The notes under the pieces are model-generated. The model was not told the origin of the DNA. It saw only the letters and a list, made by a program, of their open reading frames with translations, and did not search any database. The position numbers and the translations under genes are program-made. Below, piece after piece: positions 17,298-26,121 of a DNA stretch of 64,000 nt. The stretch covers positions 1-64,000 of the forward strand of contig JAJPHR010000110.1 in assembly GCA_021325145.1 (NCBI GenBank), read 5' to 3'. Position 1 is the first letter of the stretch. Each line of letters begins with the position of its first letter. This DNA is from Verrucomicrobiota bacterium. GTDB lineage: Bacteria > Verrucomicrobiota > Verrucomicrobiia > Limisphaerales > Pedosphaeraceae.

Positions 17298-17609
17298 TCA
17301 GTAGTTGCCATCGTCGGGAAAGACGTTCGTGAACTTTACGCTGGCGCGGGGTTCGGCCATCATCGGTTCGGCCGCGTCGCGCCAAACCTGGTAATGCCTG
17401 GTCGCTTTGTGGGCAGCCGGCGCTTCCGCGTTTCGGTATGCCTCGACCAACACGAAGCGGGTTGGGTCATCCTGCCGCTGCAACACATCGAACCGCGCGA
17501 TGCCCGGTTCCTTCACACTTTCCCGCGCATTCGCGAGGGTAACCTGCTTGAAGGTCTCCACGCATTCCAGCTTGACCTGAATCTGAACTTGAACGATGAG
17601 CATAGACAT
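17298..17609 (-). CDS. Antibiotic biosynthesis monooxygenase (ABM)-domain protein
   Basis: 103 residues starting MSMLIVQVQIQVKLE. It has the single ferredoxin-like ABM fold, with the strand-helix FKQVTLANARESVKEPG, then ARFDVLQRQDDPTRFVLVEAYR and HKATRHYQVW. Proteins of this type (YgiN, LsrG, quinol monooxygenase) act on small quinones, signalling molecules or reactive aldehydes as cytoplasmic dimers. The start is taken at ATG 17609, since the longer reading would need unusual upstream residues. It lies downstream of the DUF6263-like gene and upstream of the ADH gene on the same strand, both with gaps above 100 nt, so it need not share a transcript. Confidence 0.85.
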   Translation of the reverse strand: MSMLIVQVQIQVKLECVETFKQVTLANARESVKEPGIARFDVLQRQDDPTRFVLVEAYRNAEAPAAHKATRHYQVWRDAAEPMMAEPRASVKFTNVFPDDGNY

Positions 17610-17653
17610 CCTGGGTTTGGGCGCATCTGACACTGTTCTTACTCGGGAAGGTA

Positions 17654-17698
17654 GGGACACCGCGCTGCGATGTCCCCCGCCCGCGTTCCAGCGGGCGG
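17654..17698. repeat. Paired hairpins, REP-like or terminator
   Basis: GGGACA (17654-17659) pairs with TGTCCC (17671-17676). Directly after, CCGCCCGC-GTTCCA-GCGGGCGG forms an 8-bp stem (17677-17698). They lie between the ABM gene and the end of the DUF6263-like gene and could end transcription of the latter, though no T-run follows. Confidence 0.5.
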
Positions 17699-17830
17699 AA
17701 CGCACTGCCGAAGCCGTGCGATCTGGATCATTCGTTTCGTCGCCTGACGCCGTGCCCGGCGACGGAGGCAGTACAGCGCACCGTCCCGGCTAAAATATAA
17801 TCCGATGCGCCCCTTCGGTTCCCGCCTCGT

Positions 17831-19066
17831 TTACTTCGCTTCCATATGAACACTGACGTCCATTTTCATATCCATGGGTTGTTTTTGGCCGCCGACGCTC
17901 ATGCCCATGGACATTTCGGAGTGCATGTCAGCCGTGCTCTCACGAGGCAGAAGCTGGGAGAGGTCGAGGAGGAAGGTGCCGGTGCCGGAGCCGTCCATTT
18001 TATCAAGATCGGCCTTCATACCCGGCATCGCGGGGTTTGGAATTTTTTGATTCGCGGCATGCTGGACCGTGGTGGATTTGGCGGTGACGCGATCATTTTC
18101 GGCGCTGACCAGCTCGTAGGTGGCGGTTTCGTCAATAGTCAGGCCTTGGGAGACGCGCTTTTGTTTGACTTCCCATTTCGCGCCGGGGCCCACGGCTTCA
18201 TCGGGCAGCAACATGGAGCTGCCGTACATGGATTCCTTCATATTATCCGCCATCTGACGGGCTTGGGGACTGGCGCCGGGCTGGAGTTTCATCTCCATCG
18301 TTTTGGTCAGGCCATGATTGGACATCCGGCCAGTGCCGGAAACGCCCTTTAACCCGTCGAGTGAAGTTTTCATGGCCGCCGCGACCATGGGCGTGGCCTC
18401 GGGGTCGTCGGCGACACTGGTGCCCGTCGTGAGCATGTCGTAGGTGATGTCGCCATCCGGAGAGACGTCTTTGACCGTGAAGTCCATGGTGACCGACATC
18501 CGGGGCATTTTCACCGCCGGGCTCTGCATTTCGGCCATTTTTATGTCCATGCCCATCTTCAGCAATATGTTCAAAGTCTGCTTGGCGCCCACCTTGGGAT
18601 GGAGGCGCAGGACCGCGCGCGGTTCAGCGCCGGCATCGAGCAGCTTGATCTGTTCGGCGCCAGAGGGGGAGGCTGCGGCGGCGGTTTTGGTCTCGGGTTG
18701 TGCGTCCGTGGGGTGAGCCGCGGCAAGCTTGATTTTCTCCTTCAAGGCATCGGTTTTTTCACCGAGGTAACGGTCGCGGAACGCGATGGCTTTGGCATTC
18801 CACTTCGGGTAGGTCTGTTGGAAATTATAGAGAGCGGTTTGGGCCTCGCGGTATTTGGCCAGGGCGGCGGCGGGCGGGCCGTTCGTCAAGGCATCGGCCG
18901 CTTCGATGAGGCTGAGGATATCCAGGTATTGGTCGTCGGCTTCGTCGGCGCGCACCGGGTTCGCGGCGGCGAGCAAGGCCAGGATGAGAATGAAGATCAG
19001 GGCGGAAAAGCGCTTTTGGTGGACTGGGGATTGCATTTTGGGGCTCTCGTTTCTGCTTTGGTTCAT
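17831..19066 (-). CDS. Exported protein resembling DUF6263 family
   Basis: 411 residues with a clear signal peptide (ALIFILILALLAAANPVRA, cleavage near residue 40). It is followed by a short helical region (DILSLIEAADALTNGP...KYREAQTAL) of TPR-like character. The large C-terminal domain is rich in Met and Lys (ILLKMGMDIKMAEM, MHSEMSMGMSVGGQ, MDMKMDVSVHMEAK). This pattern, with a GAKWEV core and a MDFTVKDVSPDGDI strand, is typical of DUF6263-type proteins. Function unknown; probably periplasmic or surface. It is the first gene of its strand in this block and is followed at 222 nt by the ABM gene. Confidence 0.7.
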   Translation of the reverse strand: MNQSRNESPKMQSPVHQKRFSALIFILILALLAAANPVRADEADDQYLDILSLIEAADALTNGPPAAALAKYREAQTALYNFQQTYPKWNAKAIAFRDRYLGEKTDALKEKIKLAAAHPTDAQPETKTAAAASPSGAEQIKLLDAGAEPRAVLRLHPKVGAKQTLNILLKMGMDIKMAEMQSPAVKMPRMSVTMDFTVKDVSPDGDITYDMLTTGTSVADDPEATPMVAAAMKTSLDGLKGVSGTGRMSNHGLTKTMEMKLQPGASPQARQMADNMKESMYGSSMLLPDEAVGPGAKWEVKQKRVSQGLTIDETATYELVSAENDRVTAKSTTVQHAANQKIPNPAMPGMKADLDKMDGSGTGTFLLDLSQLLPRESTADMHSEMSMGMSVGGQKQPMDMKMDVSVHMEAK

Positions 19067-19724
19067 CGGTTCCAGCGTAGATTACAGCCGCCAGACGTCA
19101 ATGCGAAAAGAACCCCATGTTGCCTGTCAGCTTCCTTGCAATCCCGGGAAGGTCACAATTCCTGGACTGCCCCTTCAGTAATCGTATCAGCGTTTCAAGA
19201 GCCGACTTTGCTCGATAATTGGCCCACAGGAGTGCAAGCGTCGCGCATGGTTCCCGCCGGTCCACCATGTTCGTGAGGCGGTTCACCAGAATAGGTGACA
19301 AAGAAATATTCAGAGTTCATTTGCGTGTTGTGGCGGGGTGTGCTCTCATTGGCGGTGTTGGTGCAGTGCACGATGGGAGGGGCCGGCGCTCCGCGCGCCG
19401 GAATGTTCAATGACCAATGTCCAGGGCCCGGGAGCCTTGGGGATGTGAATTTTGCCCGGCCCGGCCGGGAAGGTTCTTTGAAATCTTAAAGCCATGCCCG
19501 AGGCGTTGGGCGCTGTTCGGACATAAAACTTCAGCCACGCAGAGCAGGGGTGCTGTGCCGGGAATTAGGGCAAATTAAACCAAATTAAAGTAAATTAAAC
19601 CTCTTTTTTTCCGGGGCGTGAAGGGCTAAAATCGTTCAAAATGGGCGTAAGTGGCTGGTGGGGAAGCGGTTGGGTGAAAAATGGGCTGCTTGGAGGCGCG
19701 GAATAGGCGGGCGGAGTTCCCTGG
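19067..19724. other. 658-nt intergenic region with GC hairpin and phased AT repeat
   Basis: I see no gene I can support. It holds a perfect 7-bp stem CCGGCGC-TCCGC-GCGCCGG at 19383-19401, a C/G-rich palindromic patch near 19450, and the phased AAATTAA repeat at 19561-19600 followed by a T7 run. Confidence 0.5.
19561..19600 (+). repeat. 10-bp-period AAATTAA repeat, copy A
   Basis: Four consecutive 10-mers: GGAATTAGGG, CAAATTAAAC, CAAATTAAAG and TAAATTAAAC, then CTC and seven Ts. The period equals about one helical turn, so the A/T tracts lie on one face of the DNA. A second copy is at 63501-63550. Confidence 0.8.
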
Positions 19725-20867
19725 TCATCGTTTCGCCTTTTCCAATCTTGCTTCCCCAATCTTCGCCTGCCCTTCCCGCAACGCCTCCAGCATGGGGAAA
19801 TACATTTTGCGATGGAGGATGGTGTCCCGGTGTTCCAGATCCCACAGCCCCATCGGGGTCCATTGATGCCGCGCGTGCCATTCCGGCATTCCGAGGATGG
19901 GGTAGAGACAGACTCCGCGCAACGGCACGCGTTCGTCCAGCAAGGATTCGGCCTCCTCGCTGACGTGTCTCAACCAATCGGGGCGCTTGCCATTTACATG
20001 CGCGGTTTCGGTGATGAGGATGTCGCCGCCGTAACGTTCCCAGACTTGGCGCACCAGCTCGCTTACCGGGACCCGCCGCGGGTCATCGTCGGCCAGCGGC
20101 TGTTCGTCCCGGCCGAATTCCCATTGGTTGGTCCAGTAGTAGTTGATTCCCACAATATCCAAATGTCCGCGGCTGCCGCCCAACTCCGGCAAAACTCGGC
20201 CGCATAGCATGTCCATGGACTCGAATACCATCATCTGGTTGAAGTGTTCGGTTTCGGCGGCCAACTCCGGGCGGTTCACCGGCGGAACCATGCGGCAAAT
20301 CGGGTCCACATTCACAATCCGCGCCTGCGGCAAGGCGGCGCGGATGGCGTTGATTCCCGCGATCCCGGCGCGGGCCAATGCCACTTTCAATTCGCCCGCC
20401 CGTCCCCGGCAATGCGGCGCAAACCGTCCCTGGTCTCCCGCCGCCCATGCCATGAAGGACGGCTCGTTCACCGGCGTGAAGTACCAGGGGCCGGCTTGTT
20501 CCGAGCCGATAAACCGCGCCGCGGCATGGCAATAATCGGCAAAGCGCCGGGGAAACAAATCCGAAAAAAGATCCACGTCATCGGGGTAACCGTAATGAAA
20601 CAAATCCCAAATAATCTCCTGGCCATGCCTGCGCGCCGCCTTGAGGAATGGCTTGACCGAGCGAAAATCGTAAACTCCGCCCACGTCCACGCGCGGCCAG
20701 CGGATGGCTTCGCGCACCGCGTAGATGTTTACATCCCGCAATCGCCGGTAATCCTCTTCGACAAACCGGTCGTGCTGTGTCGCCGCGATCTGGTCAAACC
20801 ATTCGCCATGGACATTGTAGCCCGTCGCGCATTCGAACCCCGCGAAAAAGAAACTACGAAACAACAT
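19725..20867 (-). CDS. GH1-like (clan GH-A) glycoside hydrolase, second of an overlapping pair
   Basis: 380 residues, short for GH1. It starts LFRSFFFAGFECATGYN. The barrel shows YAVREAIRWPRVD, IIWDLFHYGYPDDVDL, an acid/base Glu in TPVNEPSFMAW (about 132) and a nucleophile Glu in ILITETAHVNG (about 284). There is no signal peptide, so it is cytoplasmic. Its ATG (20867) lies 14 nt inside the upstream gene in another frame, with AAAGGAG 5 nt before it, which supports both the start and translational coupling. It is a likely beta-glycosidase; the substrate is unknown. The two paralogues are divergent in sequence. Confidence 0.8.
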   Translation of the reverse strand: MLFRSFFFAGFECATGYNVHGEWFDQIAATQHDRFVEEDYRRLRDVNIYAVREAIRWPRVDVGGVYDFRSVKPFLKAARRHGQEIIWDLFHYGYPDDVDLFSDLFPRRFADYCHAAARFIGSEQAGPWYFTPVNEPSFMAWAAGDQGRFAPHCRGRAGELKVALARAGIAGINAIRAALPQARIVNVDPICRMVPPVNRPELAAETEHFNQMMVFESMDMLCGRVLPELGGSRGHLDIVGINYYWTNQWEFGRDEQPLADDDPRRVPVSELVRQVWERYGGDILITETAHVNGKRPDWLRHVSEEAESLLDERVPLRGVCLYPILGMPEWHARHQWTPMGLWDLEHRDTILHRKMYFPMLEALREGQAKIGEARLEKAKR

Positions 20868-22143
20868 GTTGCTCCTTTAATTTTCCCACCGTTTCCGAAC
20901 CTTTCGCCACCAATTCGCGATACGCATCCACCAGGGGAGTGCGGAGACGTTCCAAATCCGCCTCCGGCCTGGCGTCCAGATCCCACAACCCAAGCTGCTT
21001 AAGATATTGCGCCGGCGACAAGGTCCCCTGGCGATAGGCCCACGTCACGATGGCCAACATCGGCCACCACGTGTAGCCGACGAGCGGGATGCCGCGCTCC
21101 CGCACGCGTTTGACCGCCGCGACCGAGGCATCGAGCCAGTCCTGGCGTCGCTGAACCGACCCGACCGCCGCTGTCTCGGTGATCAGCAGCGGGCACCGGT
21201 AACGCTCCCAATACATTTCTCCCAGTCGATCGATGATCTCTCCCGACGCGTAAGGCATTTGGATTCTCAACCCGCGCGCCGATTTGACGAGCACCTTACG
21301 GGAGTACATCGGATACAAGTTGATGCCGATCAGCGCCAGTTCGATGGCGTGTTCCTGGAACCACTCCAGGTCTTTTAAGGTCGCGCCCTGTCGCAACAAC
21401 CAATCATGCAAAGGATGTTCTTTAACCACTCGTCCGCTGATGAGATCCAGCGCCAGGAAAACGATTTCCTGCCGGCGCTCCACCTCCGGGTTGAGCGCGG
21501 GATTGGATGTCTCGTAAAGGTCAGTGGCATCCACATGGACTGGCAGGATATTTTCGTCCACCGCGTGCAGGGCTTCGATTGTCCGGACGATGCCAAGACA
21601 AATTCCGAGCATCACGGCAACAAATCCGCGCCAACCGCGGCGGCAGGGCGGCCACCAACCGAGCTTGCCGCAATACCAGGCCGTGATGCGGGGTTCGTTC
21701 AAAGGCGTGTAAGCGTGGATTCGCCCTTTGAACCGCTCGGCCAATCGCCCGGCATACTCCGCCATGCGTTCGGAAAAATCAGCCGCCAGGAAACCGCCTT
21801 CGATCCAGGCCGGCGTTCCATAATGGACCAAATCGACGATGGGTTCGATGCCCAGTTCCAGCAACCGCTCCAGCGCGCGGTCGGCCCAGTCCCAATGCCA
21901 TTTGCCTTTTGCCGGGTTGACGCGATACCAGGGTATGCCGTAGCGCGCCACATGTATTCCCAGTTCGGCCATCAACCCAATGTCCTCCCGCCAGCGCCGG
22001 TAGTGTCCGGTCAATTCATACTCGTCGAGTATTCGCCCGGTCTGCGGCCATGGTTCGGCGATGAACGTGTCTTCAATCCCGGCCGACCACATGAAGGCAT
22101 CAGGCCCGATCAATCCACCAACGCTCGAACGGTGCAAAGGCAT
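20854..22143 (-). CDS. GH1-like glycoside hydrolase, first of an overlapping pair
   Basis: 429 residues. The N-terminus PDAFMWSAGIEDTFIAEPW has the GH1 style of opening, then HVARYGIPWYRVNPAKG, IVDLVHYGTPAWI, an acid/base Glu in TPLNEPRITAW (about 148) and a nucleophile Glu in LLITETAAVGSVQ (about 322). The C-terminal WPMLAIVTWAYRQG is the aglycone-side Trp region. No signal peptide. It overlaps the downstream glycosidase by 14 nt. Such cytoplasmic enzymes usually cleave imported beta-linked disaccharides, but this sub-branch has no known substrate that I can name. Confidence 0.82.
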   Translation of the reverse strand: MPLHRSSVGGLIGPDAFMWSAGIEDTFIAEPWPQTGRILDEYELTGHYRRWREDIGLMAELGIHVARYGIPWYRVNPAKGKWHWDWADRALERLLELGIEPIVDLVHYGTPAWIEGGFLAADFSERMAEYAGRLAERFKGRIHAYTPLNEPRITAWYCGKLGWWPPCRRGWRGFVAVMLGICLGIVRTIEALHAVDENILPVHVDATDLYETSNPALNPEVERRQEIVFLALDLISGRVVKEHPLHDWLLRQGATLKDLEWFQEHAIELALIGINLYPMYSRKVLVKSARGLRIQMPYASGEIIDRLGEMYWERYRCPLLITETAAVGSVQRRQDWLDASVAAVKRVRERGIPLVGYTWWPMLAIVTWAYRQGTLSPAQYLKQLGLWDLDARPEADLERLRTPLVDAYRELVAKGSETVGKLKEQHVVS

Positions 22144-22397
22144 GAATAATAATGGTTTGTCCGGGTTTCAAGGACCGTTGACCACGGCCCGAGAACCAAC
22201 GAAATCACCAGAATGTTCCCTTTTACGGGTCATCGACATTGACCTGCGGGAAGTTCCGGCTGGAACGGGTTGCGGGCCAGTGGGTCATTCCCGACTTGCG
22301 GAAGCAGCGGCTTTCGCGCAGGGAGCTTTTATTTCGCCGGGAGAGTACGCCATCCGTACTTTGCCCTAAAGCTGGTATGTTCGGGAATAAATTCAAA

Positions 22398-22426
22398 TTG
22401 ACAATGGCATGGCGGCGGCAAACATT
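22398..22426 (+). promoter_or_regulatory. Candidate sigma70 promoter for the TIGR03118 gene
   Basis: TTGACA (22398-22403), 17-nt spacer, AACATT (22421-22426, 3 of 6). Predicted +1 near 22433 gives a leader of about 34 nt before ATG 22467. The rest of the 22144-22466 gap shows only a weak GTTCCGGCTGGAAC inverted repeat near 22253. Confidence 0.45.
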
Positions 22427-22466
22427 CGTTGCAAATTCTTGGCCATCAGAACACAGCTAATCCACT

Positions 22467-23588
22467 ATGAATGCATCCCGAAAATCCCTGTTCAAACGAA
22501 CCCTTATTACCCTTTCATGCGCGGCAATTGCGTCGGCCCCTTTGGTGGCGGGAGCAATCCCGCTGTTCCAGAGCTACACCGTGACCAACCTGATCGCCGA
22601 TACTCCGGGAATCGCGGCGAACACCGACACCAACCTCGTTAATCCGTGGGGAATGATCTTTGATCCCGCCGGGACGCTCGACATTGCTGAGAACGGGACG
22701 GGGCAGGTTGAATTCTTCCTCGCGGATGGCACGCCGCTTGATTTCAGCATCAACGCGTCGAATAATCCGACCGGCCTGGAGTTCAATTCCTCCACGAATG
22801 ATTTCAAGATCGGAAGTGGCGGAAATGCGACCCCCGCCAAGCTGCTGATGGCGACGGAGAACGGGACCATCCTGGGCTTCAGCCTGGCGATCAATCCAAA
22901 CACGGCGGTGGTGGTGGTGGATCGGTCCGCTTCCAACAGCGTGTACAAAGGACTGGCCTTGGGCAAAATATTTGGACGCCAGTTTCTTTACGCCACCGAC
23001 TTCCATAACGGGCGGATCGACGGGTTCGATGCCAGCTTCCATTATCTCGGATCGTTTACCGATCACAAGATACCGGCAGGTTTCGCGCCGTTTAACATAC
23101 GGAACATCGACGGCCTGCTCTATGTGACCTTCGCCAAGCAACTGGGGCCGGACAATCACGACGATCAAGCCGGGCCGGGCAACGGGTTCGTGGACATTTT
23201 CAGTCCTGAAGGGTTCCTGGTGCGCCGCCTCATCGAACACGGCAAACTGAATTCGCCCTGGGGGCTGGCGCTCGCGCCTGGAAACTTCGGTCAATTCAGC
23301 CACGCGCTGCTGGTCGGGAATTTCGGCGACGGTTTGATCAACGCTTATGATCCGTTCACTGGCCGCTTCCTTGGCTCCCTCGCCAGTGCCGGCAACAAGC
23401 CAATCGTGATACCCGGGCTCTGGGCGCTGGACTTCGCGCCCGGCGACGGCGACGGTGATTTCGACCGCGACGATTCGCCGGCGGCGCTTTATTTCACCTC
23501 CGGACCGGGCGGCGAATCCCACGGCCTCGCAGGCGCGATCATGTCCATCATGACGCCGAAGCCGCACCTCGGTCTCTTCGAACCGTAA
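22467..23588 (+). CDS. Exported TIGR03118 family protein (beta-propeller-like)
   Basis: 373 residues with a signal peptide (TLITLSCAAIASAPLVAGA, cleavage near 30). The mature part begins FQSYTVTNLIADTPGIA and contains LVNPWGMIFDPAGTLDIAENG, a hallmark of this family, plus repeated blades such as FLYATDFHNGRIDGFDA and LNSPWGLALAPGNFGQF. It ends with GPGGESHGLAGAI. The family is found in exported proteins of soil bacteria and has no known function; an NHL/SMP-30-like propeller is a reasonable fold guess. It is monocistronic, with the kinase gene starting 34 nt downstream on the same strand, so readthrough is possible. Confidence 0.85.
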   Translation: MNASRKSLFKRTLITLSCAAIASAPLVAGAIPLFQSYTVTNLIADTPGIAANTDTNLVNPWGMIFDPAGTLDIAENGTGQVEFFLADGTPLDFSINASNNPTGLEFNSSTNDFKIGSGGNATPAKLLMATENGTILGFSLAINPNTAVVVVDRSASNSVYKGLALGKIFGRQFLYATDFHNGRIDGFDASFHYLGSFTDHKIPAGFAPFNIRNIDGLLYVTFAKQLGPDNHDDQAGPGNGFVDIFSPEGFLVRRLIEHGKLNSPWGLALAPGNFGQFSHALLVGNFGDGLINAYDPFTGRFLGSLASAGNKPIVIPGLWALDFAPGDGDGDFDRDDSPAALYFTSGPGGESHGLAGAIMSIMTPKPHLGLFEP

Positions 23589-23622
23589 TCCAGCCGGTTT
23601 TTGGCGGCAGCTTTCAAAATTA

Positions 23623-26118
23623 ATGGACCAAGCTGGGGCCACGACAGAACACATCTTCGCCCGGGCGCTTGAGTTGGGCCCCGGGTCGAAGCGGGATGAA
23701 TATGTCGCCGCCGAGTGTGCGGGCGCGCCGGGGTTGCGGGATAATGTGGAATCGCTGCTACGCGCGCACGACCAGGCGGGAGATTTCTTAAAGCCGCGTT
23801 CGCCTGTGACTCGCGGTTCTGCATTGGCCGGAGAGCGGACAGGAACGGCCATCATGAATGCGGCTGCGCATGCCGAGACGTTTTTGCGCGGCGCGCGCAA
23901 CGGGGATGAGGCGGAGATTCAGAGGTTTGTTGCCGGTCTTCCGAAAGGGTTGCAAGGTGAGGTCCGCGAACGGATTGAGGCTGGTTTGCGGGTTCGGCGA
24001 ATGGAAGGTCGTTCTCTTCCGCAGCCGGTGGAGGAGCAGACGCCACCGCGGTTGGCGGGGTTCCGCATCGAGCGTAAGCTCGGCGCGGGCGGCCTCGGGA
24101 CGGTCTATGCGGCGCACGACGAAAAGCTGAACCGGCGCGTTGCCCTCAAGGTGCTGCATCGGGGCGCGGAGCAGGAGGTCCGGCGTCGAGTATTGGACGA
24201 GGCGCGCAATGCCGCCGCGCTGGGTGATCCAGCCGTGGTCACGATCTTCTCGGTGCTCGATGAAGCCGATCCGCCGGCCATTGTCATGGAATTGGTCGAG
24301 GGTTTTCCGCTCGATCGTTTCGCCGCTGAACTCAATTTCGAGCAAAAGGCGCGGCTCTTGCGCGAGGTGGCGCGGGCGCTCGCGGTGGCGCATGGACGCG
24401 GCGTGCTCCATCGCGATCTCAAGCCGGACAATGTAATTGTGGGGCCGGATATGCGCCCGCGAATTCTGGACTTCGGGCTGGCGCTTTCGCTGGAGGAGGC
24501 GGGGCGGCTCGGACGCGGATTCGAAGGCACGCCGCTCTATGCTTCGCCCGAGCAGGTGCTGGGCAAACCGTTGACGGCGGCGTCGGACATTTTTTCATTC
24601 GGGAGTTTGATGTTCAAGGTGCTGACCGGGCGTCCGCCCTTTCCCGGCGAGACGGTGCACGAGGTGCTCGAAGCGGTGGCGACCACCGCGCCGCCGTTCC
24701 TGCGCGAAGTGGCGGTGGGTGTGCCGCAGGATTTGCAGGCGATCTGCCTGGCGTGTCTGGCATGGAACCCGGCGGATCGCCCGGCTTCGTCCGAAGTAGC
24801 GCTGGAGTTGGGCCGTTTTCTCGTGGGCGAGCCGGTGCGGCTTCGGCCCAGGCTTTACGACGACCTGCTGCGTCGGAGCATCAGCGAGCATTCCAATCAA
24901 GCGCGAACATGGGCCAACCAGAGCATCATTTCCGCGGACGAACGGGATGCGCTCGAAGTGGTGCATCGTCGTTTGCTGGCGGACGAGGATCATTGGATCA
25001 TTGACGCGCGACGGATTACGCTGTTGCAAGCCGTGCTGTCTGGAGGCACGTGGCTGGCGGTGGTGGCGACGGTCCTGGCGGTGTGGATGTTGCGGGATGA
25101 GCTCGGACCGCACTGGCGTTGGCTGATGCCGGCCGGTTTTACCTTGACGTTGCTGTGGGCGGGAAACACCGCGCGGCGGGCGCGTGAAAACCTCTCGGCG
25201 GCTACTTTTCTGGCCGGCGCGGCCCTGGCCATTGCGCCGTTCACGCTCTCGCTGCTGGCCGAATTCGGGGCATTTGCAACGCCGCATCCGGAGGTTGGTC
25301 AGCTTTTTGCAGGCGTCTTTACGAACCAGCAGGTACTGGCCGCGTCGCTCACGGCACTAACGGTTTCCGTGTTCGCCTTGCGGCGGTTGAAAATGACCGG
25401 GTTCGCCTGGACCACGGCCACGCTGGCGACCACGAGCTATTTGAGCCTGTTGCTGCTCTTCAACTGGCTTCAGCAGAAACCGGAGATTCAGGCGTTGTGG
25501 TGTTTGCCTTTGGTCGGCATGGAAGCGGTGGCGCTTCGGTTCGAACGTGAAGGCCGGGTGCGCTGGACGATGCCTTTTCATGTGGTGGCGATGTTGACGC
25601 TGGTTGGCGGTCTCGATGTCATCGCCTTCAACGGCCCAACTTTGCACATGCTGGGAGTAAACGCGGAGCACTGGCCTTACTTCGACCAGCAACGCCAGCA
25701 GAGTTTTTCCATCGTCTTGAATGGCCTGGGTTTTCTCGCATTGATGCTTTTGACCGAACGCTCGGCGAGCCTGGAACTTCGGCGCGCGGCCAAGTTGCTC
25801 GAGATTTTGGCAATCCTCCATACCCTCAGCCCGCTGTTCGTGAACGCGATGGACCATCGCGCGGACGTCAACGTGCGGGCGGATGTCGCGCTTTACCTGG
25901 GAGCGGCGTTGTTGTTTGCGATCCTCGCGCCGTTTCGATCGCGCTGGCGCTTGCTGGTCGGCGGGTTGGCCGGGTGCGGGCTGGGAAGTTACCTGCTGGT
26001 CGATCTCGGGTTGGTGGCGAGCAAGCCGTTTATCATCGGCCTGGGTTTAACCGGCCTGGTGGTGGCACTCAGCGCGTTCGCTTATGTGCGGCACGGGCCG
26101 CGTTCGGGGAGACTGTGA
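23623..26118 (+). CDS. Transmembrane Ser/Thr protein kinase with polytopic C-terminal half
   Basis: 831 residues. The N-terminal about 55 residues (ALELGPGSKRDEYVAAECAG...VESLLRAHD) are the usual preface of planctomycete/verrucomicrobial kinases. The kinase domain spans about 150-420: GAGGLGTVYAA, ALKVLH (Lys), HRDLKPDN (about 262), DFG (about 283) and TPLYASPEQ. All catalytic residues are present. Instead of the common single helix plus WD40/TPR sensor, residues about 469-831 hold about 11-12 hydrophobic segments with short loops. It ends 3 nt from the convergent ECF sigma gene. It probably senses a membrane or lipid signal; no ligand can be named. Confidence 0.9.
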   Translation: MDQAGATTEHIFARALELGPGSKRDEYVAAECAGAPGLRDNVESLLRAHDQAGDFLKPRSPVTRGSALAGERTGTAIMNAAAHAETFLRGARNGDEAEIQRFVAGLPKGLQGEVRERIEAGLRVRRMEGRSLPQPVEEQTPPRLAGFRIERKLGAGGLGTVYAAHDEKLNRRVALKVLHRGAEQEVRRRVLDEARNAAALGDPAVVTIFSVLDEADPPAIVMELVEGFPLDRFAAELNFEQKARLLREVARALAVAHGRGVLHRDLKPDNVIVGPDMRPRILDFGLALSLEEAGRLGRGFEGTPLYASPEQVLGKPLTAASDIFSFGSLMFKVLTGRPPFPGETVHEVLEAVATTAPPFLREVAVGVPQDLQAICLACLAWNPADRPASSEVALELGRFLVGEPVRLRPRLYDDLLRRSISEHSNQARTWANQSIISADERDALEVVHRRLLADEDHWIIDARRITLLQAVLSGGTWLAVVATVLAVWMLRDELGPHWRWLMPAGFTLTLLWAGNTARRARENLSAATFLAGAALAIAPFTLSLLAEFGAFATPHPEVGQLFAGVFTNQQVLAASLTALTVSVFALRRLKMTGFAWTTATLATTSYLSLLLLFNWLQQKPEIQALWCLPLVGMEAVALRFEREGRVRWTMPFHVVAMLTLVGGLDVIAFNGPTLHMLGVNAEHWPYFDQQRQQSFSIVLNGLGFLALMLLTERSASLELRRAAKLLEILAILHTLSPLFVNAMDHRADVNVRADVALYLGAALLFAILAPFRSRWRLLVGGLAGCGLGSYLLVDLGLVASKPFIIGLGLTGLVVALSAFAYVRHGPRSGRL

Positions 26119-26121
26119 GAA

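Noticed and set aside
19295..19489. 64-residue GTG-started frame with a hydrophobic N-terminus in the 19067-19724 gap
   Set aside because: It runs through a strong GC hairpin and loses protein character after residue 30; no Shine-Dalgarno sequence.
22515..23900. 461-residue frame antisense to the TIGR03118 gene and kinase start
   Set aside because: Shadow; spans two real genes on the other strand.
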